Assembly: GCA_036250225.1 (NCBI GenBank)
Contig: JAPZLL010000055.1
Coordinates: forward strand, 63,697 to 127,696
Reading direction: 5' to 3'
DNA: 64,000 nucleotides
Source of the DNA: Cercophora sp. LCS_1
Taxonomy: Eukaryota; Ascomycota; Sordariomycetes; Sordariales; Lasiosphaeriaceae
Shown here in pieces: positions 42,745 through 52,823 of the stretch (its first letter is position 1; each line of letters begins with the position of its first letter). Below the pieces are notes generated by a model. That model saw nothing but the letters and a program-made list of their open reading frames with translations, was not told the origin of the DNA and searched no databases. Position numbers and translations under genes: made by a program.

Positions 42745-44232
42745 CTGTGGGGAGGAGCCTACTAGCTGATTGCCTGGACGGTGGCTCGGGCAAAGATGCG
42801 AGATGTGGCGCGCGCGAAGACGACGTGTCTCCGCGCAGGGGACTTAGGGTTGTTGGCTGGGCCCTGCTCGCTCACGCTCAAAGGCGTGGCTCACAGGGAT
42901 GATGAATGCTGTTGTGAGAACCAGATGAGAAAGGGGGGATGGTTGAGCTGGGATTTTTGCAGCTCAACAACACTGGCCAGTAGGGCTGTTAATATACTTC
43001 AGCACCCTATGAGAGCCTGCAGCCGCATATCTGGCTCCCCAAGCAAGAGGCATGCCAGGCCCTTGGATCGATGTGATCGGAGAGGACCGCACAAGGCAAC
43101 TGCAAGACCAGATGCCTTCCAATGGGACTCGCTGCCGCAACACTTTGTCATCGCCCTCCCAATATCGGTAGAGCTGGTGATTGGGCGCTCACTCGGGAAG
43201 GGACTCGATCCAGAACAATCGGCCCGGCAATTTTCGTGCATCCAGACCTTATGGTGGTGTGTCATCCCGCCGTCGCCCAAACCGGCAACTGGAATATGCA
43301 GAGTGACGGCAAAACAGATTTCATTGCTACCCCACAGAGGCATGCCAGCACCGCGCCCGGTTTGAGCGAGAGCCTGATCATAACCTGCAACCTCCACGCA
43401 TGCCTTTTTGACAGACAGAACCGGACCAACTCGTCCGGGGTGACCATTCTATCATCTGGGAAATGCCATGCCAGCCTGTAGGCGCTCTGTGACGGGCAGC
43501 CTCTCACGGTGCGTCTCGTACACCCATGTCGCCAACATGGAGCCGGATGCCGTTGGGGGCTTCAGAGACCTACAGTCATGTTAGTGAAAAAAGAAAAAAG
43601 GAGACCAGAAGAACGGATGATACCTTGCAGGGCGACCTTCGCACTTGGACAGGTTGTTGAAGCTGAGAGTCGAGATGTTGGAGCCACGCTCCGCGACGTC
43701 GCTACTGTAGCTTCCAGGGGGGCTATAACCCGACGAAGGTGATGTTGTTTCTCTGTTTGCCATGACGGAACTCGATACTTGATCTGAGATCGCGGGATAG
43801 CGAAACGGAAAAGTGCGAACAGAGTTATTGTCGATTTCATCATCGCATCCATTCAAGCCATTCGAAATAATGACCCTGAATTAATACACGCCCAAACTGT
43901 GAAACCCCCAGCTTACCCCGGCATGCCTCTTGCTCTGATTACCTTGTTCCTGTGCTAGTCTGGGCTCCTGCGTTGCCAACAGGCTGTGGCGTTCTTGGCA
44001 ATTCAGGTGGCCACTCTGGGGCACAGAGAGGCATGCCAGACGGCACAATTCCTGTGAACCACTCCCCATTCTCGCGCCCCGTCGGCCATATCGCCCTAAA
44101 TGACTGGGCTTTGCCTGCCTGATACCACATTGCTACCCCCGGCATGCCTCCGGCCTTCCCACACAAGAGTATTTCTCGGTCTCAAGAAAGCCACGGTCTT
44201 TCCCCAAATGCTACAATAGTCCTCTGGCAACG
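42745..44232. other. Intergenic with clustered palindromes, no supported gene
   Basis: No exon chain is supported on either strand. The stretch is notable for the repeated GGCATGCC palindrome described separately. Confidence 0.4.
43049..44148. repeat. Cluster of GGCATGCC palindromes
   Basis: The 8-base palindrome GGCATGCC occurs at 43049, 43339, 43920, 44030 and 44141, five times in 1.1 kb. Flanks are partly shared (AGAGGCATGCCAG at 43047, 43337 and 44028; ATTGCTACCCC beside the copies at 43339 and 44141), so these are dispersed copies of a short repeat rather than chance. Confidence 0.75.
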
Positions 44233-46581
44233 TCAACAAAGAGTAAAACTCTCGACCCCGACGCCTCTCTCTCGTAGCGCCTCAACCGTCATCCGGGGGT
44301 CAAACCTCGTGACCTCTCCGGTATTCCTGTTGACAAACTCATACAGCGGAAGACCCTCGTTGCTCTCATCGTCACGACCATTAAGCTCCCTCAGGGTCCA
44401 CTCATCCGGCAACGGTTCCAACCTTGGGTCTTCAAGCGGCCCGAGGGTTCGGCCCGTCTGTCTGTGACGGAAATGGGTATGCCACCTCGCTACTCTGTCA
44501 GCCACATGTACTACTTCGTATCCAACCGGCGGCTGCCCCAGCAGTCCCTCTGCGTTCATCAGTCCGGCTGTAATACAAGAGCCAACAAGCTCGTGTACTA
44601 TGTCCCCGTCGGGTGCTGTGGCGGCGGTTGGACGCAATATTTTGGGTAGGGTGCACCCGGGGAGGACGACGAGGAGGTCTCCTGGCGCAGCAGAGGCAGT
44701 CCCGATACTGGTAAGACCGCCCGTCGCAAAGATCATCTTGAATCCGCGATCGGCGGCGAGGCGGTGATCCTTGAAGTAAAAGCTTTCTGGGCGATCGGCT
44801 CCCGGAACACCACGGAGAAAGTCGGAAAGGCTATTGCGAGCATCCTCGAAAAGAGGACACTGCGACGCCTCGGACCAGTGGTCCTGAAACTTGCCGCAGT
44901 GGTAGAGATAGGTAAAGATGCCAAGTTGTCTTTGGCCGTGGATACCAGGTAATTGCACGGCCCGGATGAAGTCGAGATAATCAGCTTCCGTGTCTAGCAC
45001 GGGCGAGACTGCTGTGATTACGCCCTGGCGGACGCCGTCGACTTGCAGGAGTTTGGGGCTTAGACACGCCCACCGGCTAGTGGATGTACCACTGGCAGAG
45101 GTTTCAACACACTCGGCCTGGAACATGGAAACATTGCTTTGCTGCCAATTAGGGACCCACGAGGGCACCCCAAAAAGTTTGGTCGCGATTTCGCAGTGAT
45201 CGAGAAGTACCAGGCGCCGCCCAGTCCAAGAGTGTTGCAGGAAAGTTGTCCTGTAGACATCGCCCACCGAAAGCGTGTAGTCAGGCCGAATCGCCCTTGT
45301 TATCCTCTTTGGGGCGATGCCGAGAATGCCGTAAATTTTGTCTCGAGGATCCGAGCAGACTCTCGTCGCCGTCGATAACATTAACCGACTCAAGGGCATA
45401 ACGGCCAGGTCCCAGCACAATTCAGATATGCGTATTGCTCGCTCGTCTAGCTTTGGGCTGAGGAAGTGTAGTCTGTCGTCGTTTCGAATGCGCACGCACG
45501 CCTTGCGGAAGTCGTGCCAACTGATGTGAGTCTCCCCGCATTGAACTAGAGATCGGATATTGGCCAGCTGCACCTCCTGCATTACCCAGACTCGCGCGAA
45601 CCAGGACCGGGAAAGCAGGTGCGAGACGGCATTCCACGACTCAAGGGCGATGGGCAGCTCAGATTCGCAGTCGTACCAGAACCGACAATCGTGCTCACGG
45701 TTCGGGTCCGGGAGGATGAAGGAGTCCTTACCGACTTCGATCTGACGTCCTATGCGTTCCAACACCTTCATACCCTCATCCGACGTATCGTCTGGGGGCC
45801 CGAGCCAGACAAGGACGCGATGGGCCAAGCGGAAGATATCCCTCATCCGCAAAACCTGATGGCTGCGCTCGACCACGTCTCGCTGGTTGATGCAGATGGC
45901 GTCGATCCACATCCGACGGGGTAGAAAGTCGGACCGCAGATATCTTATCGCTCTGGCGAGATTCTTGGTAATAATGAGTGAGTCGTGTCCGCAGACGCAG
46001 ACACGTGAACTGTGCTCGCCATCGGCTACAACCACACCCTCCAGGTCCTCGTCAGACTCACCAGACAATACGCAGGCTGACTCCATGTCCTCTCCGTCTC
46101 CGTCTCTGTCTCCCTCTCTCCATGTATATGAAAGTGCCTCGTATCGTGGTCGGAACCCGTGGGGAGGCCACATCTCAGGTTCGCCAAAATCATGACCAGT
46201 GGGGTGGTCCCACGAGGTAAACGGACCCTGGCGGTACAGAAAGCGACCATCCAATGTTTCTGATACCCCCCATTTGCCTGGTAGTGTTCTTTCGATGTTG
46301 TCCAGCAGAACAGGCGGCTTTCTGCTGTTGTTTGTTGGTGAAATAAATGAGACGTAGGAGATAACCAGATGGATCGGCGCATCGCGAGTGGCGCTTGGTA
46401 GGAGATCAACAACCCGGATCTCATCTTGGGTTGTGTCGAGTGGACGGTAGATGTACGGTGGCATGTTGGGCTGAAGCAGGATGGAGTTCGGCGAAGATGA
46501 AGTTGCTTGAAAGTTGCTCAGCTCAGCCGCATTTCCAGCAGGAAACCAGGGCCGAAGCCAATCCTGATCCCCCTCCAACAT
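44233..46581 (-). CDS. HET-domain protein with WW-like segments
   Basis: This is a single exon of 782 aa from the ATG at 46581. Residues 100-127 read LPGKWGVSETLDGRFLYR, then TSWDHP, the pattern of a WW domain. The HET core starts at 147: YEALSYTWREG, then RYLRSDFLPRRMWIDAICIN, VWLGPP, WFARVWVMQEVQLA and DPRDKIYGILGIA. Near the C-terminus, EDPRLEPLPDEW and YEFVNRNTGEVTRFDPR (724-763) again look like one or two WW repeats; the spacing is longer than the classic 20-22 residues between tryptophans, and the last Trp is replaced by Phe. WW domains bind Pro-rich partners, so the flanking modules may choose the HET protein's partner. The reading frame is intact. Confidence 0.88.
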   Translation of the reverse strand: MLEGDQDWLRPWFPAGNAAELSNFQATSSSPNSILLQPNMPPYIYRPLDTTQDEIRVVDLLPSATRDAPIHLVISYVSFISPTNNSRKPPVLLDNIERTLPGKWGVSETLDGRFLYRQGPFTSWDHPTGHDFGEPEMWPPHGFRPRYEALSYTWREGDRDGDGEDMESACVLSGESDEDLEGVVVADGEHSSRVCVCGHDSLIITKNLARAIRYLRSDFLPRRMWIDAICINQRDVVERSHQVLRMRDIFRLAHRVLVWLGPPDDTSDEGMKVLERIGRQIEVGKDSFILPDPNREHDCRFWYDCESELPIALESWNAVSHLLSRSWFARVWVMQEVQLANIRSLVQCGETHISWHDFRKACVRIRNDDRLHFLSPKLDERAIRISELCWDLAVMPLSRLMLSTATRVCSDPRDKIYGILGIAPKRITRAIRPDYTLSVGDVYRTTFLQHSWTGRRLVLLDHCEIATKLFGVPSWVPNWQQSNVSMFQAECVETSASGTSTSRWACLSPKLLQVDGVRQGVITAVSPVLDTEADYLDFIRAVQLPGIHGQRQLGIFTYLYHCGKFQDHWSEASQCPLFEDARNSLSDFLRGVPGADRPESFYFKDHRLAADRGFKMIFATGGLTSIGTASAAPGDLLVVLPGCTLPKILRPTAATAPDGDIVHELVGSCITAGLMNAEGLLGQPPVGYEVVHVADRVARWHTHFRHRQTGRTLGPLEDPRLEPLPDEWTLRELNGRDDESNEGLPLYEFVNRNTGEVTRFDPRMTVEALRERGVGVESFTLC

Positions 46582-46995
46582 GTGCTGACTAATCTATACC
46601 TTCGCTGGGGCCCTATCATATTATGTCAGCGTCCTATTTTGGTTATCACACACGCGTTCACATTTGAGATCGCGACTTTTTGTATTTTGTTCAGTAGCCA
46701 CTTATACTCGTGATCGAGCTTGTTGCCCTTTCGGTCGCTTAAAGAGATCTGACAACGGAAAACCACCAACTGGGTGACTAATTACCAGTTCTCATTCCTG
46801 GCTATCTAAGCAATTCTTGGATTTGAAAGCATCAACCTCGCTCGGCACACTCTGGCGTATAACAGGCCTGACATCGACAGCCTTGAACTGACACACTACC
46901 CTTTCTCAGCCCCGGCAACTAGGCCAGCAGTCGCTCAAATTGTTATCGACTATGGTGAGATCGCAAACGACGTTCCAATTCCCTTACTTACCAAC
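46582..46995. other. Intergenic, no gene seen
   Basis: This is the upstream flank of the HET-WW gene and the 3' flank of the secreted protein. No exon is supported. Confidence 0.35.
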
Positions 46996-48372
46996 CTAAA
47001 TAATCCTCGTCACCCTAAACTCCAACGGCGCCGACTGATACGTCCCCCCTGTACAACTAATAAAAAACTCATACTCCACCCCCCCCGACTTTTGACTCGG
47101 AACCGCAATCCTCGCCTCCCCGCCCTCCATCAGCTCAACCCCTAACTTTGCCTTCCCCGCCTCGCAGTACGAAATCTGCACGTCCCCGTACACAGACGCA
47201 TTTGCCACCCGATCAATCGTAACGTTTGCGCCATTAAGAACAACATAGTCCACATGGCCGGCCGATATATCAAACACCTGTCCTGCGGGCAGGACAGTAT
47301 TATAGACCCTGACGGGGTACCACACGGGGGTGCCCGCTAGCGGGGTGGCCATCTCTTCGCCTTTGACGTTTGAGCTGTATAGAAAGCTTCGGTAGGGGTA
47401 AAAGTATCTCTGCGTGTTGTTGACGGGTGCCCCGGATGGGTAGGTGATCTTGTTGGCGGCGGCGGCGGGCACGTAGCTGTGGAACAGGGCTGTGAAGTTT
47501 GCATCTTGGGACATGTCTTGTCGATCTGCCCTCAGTCCGTTTGGAAGGGGATTGTCGATCGACTCGATCCGGCGGGCCTTCATCCAGCTTGTGATCCTCT
47601 CGAGACTCCATCCGTTGGTGCTGTGCGCCCAGTGCCAAAGAGCCGTGCTGTAATGCCCTTCGTCGTAGTTCCACTCGTCTTCGCCAGGCCAGAGGAGGCT
47701 GCTGAAGAAATAGGCGATGCCGTGGTGCCACCACGGCACGTACGTCTCCCAGTCGAGGCGTGGGTGGTGGTACTGCTCGACGCACAAGTACATGTTGTTG
47801 ACAATATTCTTCTTCAGCTTGACGAGAGAATCCGAGGCATTGTACGGCCAGCTCACGAGGAGTTCGCACTCGGCGCCGATACCCTGGGGCTCGGTGCGAC
47901 CCCATGTGTTAAACGTGACGGCTTTGTCGGGGTAGACGATCTCGAACGGGGGGTTCGGGGCTCTAAGAAGCAGCGCGTCGGCGACGGTGATGTGGATTGC
48001 CAACGGATGGGTCGAGTTGCCAGCATGCGAGGCAAACAGATCAAGGCCGGCGTTGATGGCAGCATCGATTTCCGAGAGGACTAGGCCCTTCCGTGTCGAC
48101 CCGATGCGGTTCCAACCCTCGGTTGTTTGGTGCAGGGTAGCGGTTGTGAAGGTACCATTTCGGTGGAAGGTTTTGGTTTTATTGGCAGCGCACGTGGATG
48201 GCTTCAATTCCACATATTTCAGCGGCTCGTAGCCATATGCGCCTTGTTTGATCTTCTCCGATCCTAGAAGCCTCCAACGGGGACAGGGCTCTAAGTCGGA
48301 TTCAGGTTGGCACAGAGACGGGGGTATCAGTGTAAGAAACAAGAAGGCAACGGACACGAGAATGGATGTCAT
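46996..48372 (-). CDS. Secreted glycoprotein of unknown function
   Basis: This is a single exon of 458 aa from the ATG at 48372. The signal peptide is MTSILVSVAFLFLTLIPPSLC. At least seven N-x-S/T sites occur. A central aromatic/His-rich block (WETYVPWWHHGIAYFFSSLL, followed by a region rich in Trp and His around HYSTALWHWAHS) suggests a metal or carbohydrate site, but there is no HExxH zinc-peptidase motif. The C-terminal third is beta-rich with a cysteine pair. I do not recognise the family. Single-exon structure and clean frame make the gene itself sure. Confidence 0.75.
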   Translation of the reverse strand: MTSILVSVAFLFLTLIPPSLCQPESDLEPCPRWRLLGSEKIKQGAYGYEPLKYVELKPSTCAANKTKTFHRNGTFTTATLHQTTEGWNRIGSTRKGLVLSEIDAAINAGLDLFASHAGNSTHPLAIHITVADALLLRAPNPPFEIVYPDKAVTFNTWGRTEPQGIGAECELLVSWPYNASDSLVKLKKNIVNNMYLCVEQYHHPRLDWETYVPWWHHGIAYFFSSLLWPGEDEWNYDEGHYSTALWHWAHSTNGWSLERITSWMKARRIESIDNPLPNGLRADRQDMSQDANFTALFHSYVPAAAANKITYPSGAPVNNTQRYFYPYRSFLYSSNVKGEEMATPLAGTPVWYPVRVYNTVLPAGQVFDISAGHVDYVVLNGANVTIDRVANASVYGDVQISYCEAGKAKLGVELMEGGEARIAVPSQKSGGVEYEFFISCTGGTYQSAPLEFRVTRII

Positions 48373-49738
48373 TTTTGGCTGTTGGAAGGGAACGCTACTG
48401 TGTTGATCTGGAGGGAGGGCCTAATACCTTTTGTATTACCTACTAGCGAAGGCAATTGAGCCGGATTGAGAGTCGAAGCTTGCATGTGAATTGGAGGGGA
48501 GTCGGCAGACACGACGGATATTAGGTAGCCAACATGACCGGTCAATCGCTTTGTTTTGCCGTTGATTGGTTGCGGAATAAATTACACACCTAAGAAGCGA
48601 GGCTAAAGAGCCAGCGCAGTTATTGTGGCGTTCCTGGCTGTAGACCCGCCTTTGGCACTCGTGCAGCGATTCGGCAGCTGAACGAAATCGAGGACTGAAA
48701 AGCGTCACAGAACCACCCAAGACGAGGCAGCATGGCGAACAGAGGACCCTTCAGACCCCTCCTTGCTGTTTGGAACGAAGCTCGATACCAGCAAGAAAGT
48801 CTCACAGCCTCGGTCTTCTTATCTTACCCAGTGGATGTTGACATATTCCGGATGATATAAGAGAATCCTCGCTGTCGCGCAAGGCCATCTCCACGGAAAG
48901 CTGCCGCCCTCGCCCTAATGATCGTTCTTTCTGCTAGTTCCGTGGAGGTGGACGCCCATAGCGCGGCGTATCAGAAGTGTGGCTTCTAGCAAGCCTTCTC
49001 CGATCCAGTACCCGACGTCGTCCGACATCCGCATGCGATCTTGAGTCCACTTAGATGTTCTCCACGACTCCCCCCACTTGAATGGATTTGTGTTGTGTTT
49101 GGTTGTCTGATCGATAAAGACTTGTATAGGTACTGACACCCATTCCGCGGTGAAGGCGTAGACATTTGTCACTTCGTCCGCCATCAATATGCTTGTTGGA
49201 AGGGTAGTATGCGTGGAGGGTGATTTGCGGCTCCCAACAACGCATCAATTGACACCCGCGTCCCTAAGAGCCGCATTTGCCGCCGACGGCGCGTTCAATG
49301 TAATCATTGGATGTGGTGTGCTCAAACAGTTGTGTCCGATGCATGTCCGCGACGCCTAAGCCAATGATTGCAAACCAATATTCATGCGCCCTGCCTGAAA
49401 GGATGTGCAGCCAGTAAAAACACGAAATGGCGGGAATCAGGGTGACCCAAACTCCAATGTGACAGGTGCAACCTTGCAGCACGCATCGAGGTCCGCGTAC
49501 GTGGATGCTGGAGACTGCACATTGGGATCGTGGCTTGAGTGACACAGCACCTTCAACATGCCCAACTCTCTCCATTCGGGACCGACTTTCCTCCCTCGGG
49601 CTGAAATTTCGGAGTCCACGGAGTCTTTGAGTGGAGAAGGCTGACCCTTATATGGGCAGCAGTCCGCTCCGGAGGAAACACCCCGTACAGGAACTCGGCC
49701 ATTGTTAGGCGCACATTTGCCTCTGCCAAGTAGTCGCC
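48373..49738. other. Mostly non-coding; one doubtful ORF at 48915-49187 (minus)
   Basis: On the minus strand 49187-48915 an open frame of about 88 codons (ADEVTNVYAFTAEWVSVPIQ and onward) has a protein-like composition and several Trp and Asp, and another short frame starts at 49702 (MAEFLYGVFPPERTAAHIRV). I could not join them with credible splice sites and see no domain, so I do not call a gene. Confidence 0.25.
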
Positions 49739-51564
49739 ATGGAGCGCCTCGAAGCCTACACATCCGATTACCGCTACAAGCTGCTCAGTCGTTTCCATTA
49801 TCCCTTTGACGATGGCGAGACAGTACACGCCGTTGCCTTCCGCACCGTCGACCAAAAGTTCCTCGTGTCGGCCTACACCATTCTGTCAGGGATGATCGTG
49901 GTACACGTCTGGGCCATTCTCATTGCTCTCGGCGCCTACATCTGGCTTCGCAAGGGCAAGAACAATGTCAGCGACTTGTCGATGTCCCTCTGGAACAAGC
50001 GCGGCGCCACCGAGGGCTCCCTGTTGGACACCATCATGTATGCAAAACGCCATGATCTCAGTCGACTCCGCTTCTACCCCATCCTTCTGGCCATTGCTAT
50101 TGCTTGGGCTGCCGGCATCGCCGCCGGCATCATGGTGCCCAGCATGCTCGTCCTCGGGAACGCCGCGCCTGTCAACCCTGAGGACGTCGTTGTGCCATAC
50201 AATTACCCTACGGCGGAACAAAAATACTCAATCCCAGGTCAACATTTTACCATATACGACCTCCATGTAATGCGCGCATCACGAGCCGCTAGCTCAGCCC
50301 TGGCATTGGACTCAGAAGCCAAGAGGAATGTCGTCTTCGCTTTCTCGAACGACATTGAGCCTCCACAGAAGGCGGGCGAGAGAAGCCAAAGTTTTACTTA
50401 CCACTACAACTTTAGTGGCGCTGATCTTGGACTGCAACATGTGCCCGGCCTCTTGCTCAACGTCACTGGGCACTGCATCACCGACTATTCGACCTGGAGC
50501 GAGTCAGATTCTAGTTGCGACCCTACCTGCTCCGACATCTACAACATCAAGCGTTGGGGGAGAGATGTGCAAAGCGAAGCTTCGATGGGATCTGCCTCTT
50601 CCGCTCCCATGGCTTTCTTCTACTTGTCCGAGGACCCAGTCACCTTGGTCCCTGGAAACCTCACTTGGTCCGTGATGGTATCATCTGTCGATCGGGAGGT
50701 CTTTGGCGGAAGCAATGACCCCTGGTACAAGACAAATGCGCCCCGCAAAGGGTCCCAACCCACTGTGCTCCCCGGACGACCAACCCTCAGCTGCTGGGAG
50801 GACGACGAATGGTCGTACGGTGATAGGAAAGGAGGCATCACCGAGCTCGCCGCCATCACAAACGGAGAACTGCCTCCGTTGTTGATCGAAATCCTGACGC
50901 ATTATCTTGGAGTCCCTGCCATCTTGAGCATCGGCCCGTACCTCGGCACCGGCAATCTCAAGTCGGCCTCCTTCTCCAACAGCGTCAACGGACCGACGGC
51001 AAGCATGCAGACCGATCTCGAATATCTGATTCACGGGGCCTATATCTCACACGCGACACTCTACAGGGGACGACGCTGTACCCAGCACTGAGCACCGTGG
51101 ACAAGGACGGCGAAGTCTTTAACATGGCACGGAGCAACGATACCAATGAACCCCTGATATCATCCCGCGATTTTGTCATCTACACGCCCGAAGTCGTGGC
51201 TCTCTCGATTCCGGTCTTGGTCATTGTGCCAGCCTTGGCAGCCGGAACATGGCTCATCATGATCGCGTTGCTGTATCTCTCGCCCCTGAGAATGGCGTCA
51301 GCCATGGAGGTCATCGAGCTCTTCCAGGATTTGATTGACCGATATGGGCCAGCAACGGTGAAAGAGATCGAAGTCGAGGAGAAGGGAAAGATGAAGACGA
51401 AGCACACTATTGTGTTTGAAAACTTGGAGTGAGTTTTTTTGCCATGTGATAACTTACTGGTCATGACGCTGACTTACACCCTTACCAATTGTAGGCAAGA
51501 GATGAAGCACAAGAAGAGTGATGAGCAGGAGCCCGACGCTAAACGACAGACGGAAACAGTTTGA
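49739..51564 (+). CDS. Orphan membrane protein, with a one-base frame break
   Basis: The gene starts at 49739 (MERLEAYTSDYRYKLLSRFH). Two hydrophobic helices lie in the first 140 residues (FLVSAYTILSGMIVVHVWAI and LRFYPILLAIAIAWAAGIAA), then a long extracellular-like domain with N-glycosylation sites and cysteines, then a final helix (VVALSIPVLVIVPALAAGTW). The last exon, 51495-51564, follows a 66-nt intron with a GTGAGT donor. The frame breaks at the GGGG run at 51068-51071: with one more G the protein would read on through GTTLYPALSTVDKDGEVF. Either the base is missing in the assembly, the gene is damaged, or a weak intron (GTCAAC donor) ends at 51067. No family is recognised. Confidence 0.6.
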
Positions 51565-52027
51565 TCTGGCACTGGACCTGCCTTGCGGTGTCTCAGGGGA
51601 TGTGGTGGGGGGTTTGGAAATACTTGGGGGTAGGAAAACATTCCGGTCTCGTGTTTTGCTTGCACGGGTCGAAGCACAAGCGAAACGTTGTTGGTATGGG
51701 AACACTCCGAATTCGGTCGGATAAGCACAAAGACTGCATGAAAATCGCACACCTTGATAGCCACCTTTCCCTTTTGTCATCGTCTTGTATATACACGTTG
51801 TGACCTGAAACCAAAAGCCCAGCGAGCATCTTCGAAAAAAAGAACTCGTACAGCTCACCTACAACGGCGTAGGTCTGCAACGCATATAAACCCCCAAGTT
51901 TTTTTTTTTAAACTTTTCAACAGCCAGAACTCCACCTCACATCCCAAACTTGCAAACCTCAGGTATCAAAGTACCAGCCTCGGCAAAAGATCAAGCAATC
52001 ACCCGGAAATTTTAACAGCATTCCAAA
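51565..52027. other. Intergenic, no gene seen
   Basis: This is the 3' flank of the membrane protein and upstream flank of the Ser-rich ORF. It ends with a T-run (about 51899-51909) and a CA-rich leader before the ATG at 52028. Confidence 0.35.
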
Positions 52028-52303
52028 ATGTCCAGCTCAGGCAGTTCCTCTAGCTCTGGATATTCCAGCAGCATTCCCACCATTACCATTACCACTGCCG
52101 GGTCGCAGTCCGGCGGAAGCTCCAGCAGCTCATCAAGTGGCGGCTCATCAAGCAGTGGTTACTTGAGCCCCAATGACGCGACGCGCCCTAGTTCGAGTTC
52201 GAACACCAAGGGAGGGAGTAAGTACGAGACTTTTCGTCATGGAAAAGTGTGTCGATCATTTAGATTGAGCGTAAGTTATTCCGAGGGACGATTTGGGCGT
52301 TAG
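52028..52303 (+). CDS. Ser-rich low-complexity protein, 3' end unresolved
   Basis: A frame of 91 codons starts at a good ATG context (AAAATGTCC). About half of the first 60 residues are Ser (with Gly and Thr), and SGYLSPNDATRPSSS follows. A perfect GTAAGT donor at 52220 suggests that the first exon ends there after about 64 codons. A phase-matched acceptor at about 52479 (GAATTCAG) would add some 27 residues, but the intron would be about 260 nt. No signal peptide or domain is seen. Confidence 0.4.
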   Translation: MSSSGSSSSSGYSSSIPTITITTAGSQSGGSSSSSSSGGSSSSGYLSPNDATRPSSSSNTKGGSKYETFRHGKVCRSFRLSVSYSEGRFGR

Positions 52304-52823
52304 TGTTCTAAGTTGCCATCGAGGGTAGTCTTCCTCGACTGATCGTAGTTTGTTGCATGTGTGGAGCGTGTAAGGTGTTCTTCGTGTCACGTCTTTGCCC
52401 GTAAGGGACACAAGGAAAGGTAGATTTTGGGTAATTTCACTTTTTCAAGGTCGAGTTGCGATAGGTACTTGAATTCAGTTCATGCGTTTCACTGGGTTCG
52501 CGCAGGTAGCTCAGGTTACTATTCCCTATGCCGTCTAAGGGATTTCAGAGTTTGACGGTGCCGTTGTTTTGAATTGGATACTCATCCCTCGTCAACTCTA
52601 TTCATACTTGCGATAGTGATAGTCTCAGGTAAGAAGCTGCAATTGATGTGGCTCCCATGACTGACATTGGCCGGGAAGGCTCCCGCCAAGACTCAGCTGA
52701 TGCTGTGTAACGCGAAGACGAAGTCCCTCACCGCCTTCCCCCTCACCCCGCAGCCCGATCGTTCTATCATGACCCAACTCTATCTCTAACTCGTCCCCAT
52801 TGGAGTCAATCTCAATCTCCGCA
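52304..52823. other. Intergenic or intron, no supported gene
   Basis: It may contain the second exon of the Ser-rich gene near 52480-52550. Otherwise nothing is seen. Confidence 0.3.

Larger units (their letters stand above)
40100..42900. repeat. Direct tandem duplication, two diverged copies
   Basis: Two blocks in the same orientation share stretches at a constant-looking offset: AGCCAGAGTTGGGCT at 40116 and 41770 (about 1.65 kb apart), GGGCCCTGCTCG at 41044 and 42859, and GCGTGGCTCACAGGG at 41069 and 42884 (both 1815 bp apart). Each block carries a three-finger C2H2 gene with the same intron position. The copies have diverged strongly, so the duplication is old or has been mutated fast. 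Confidence 0.7.
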
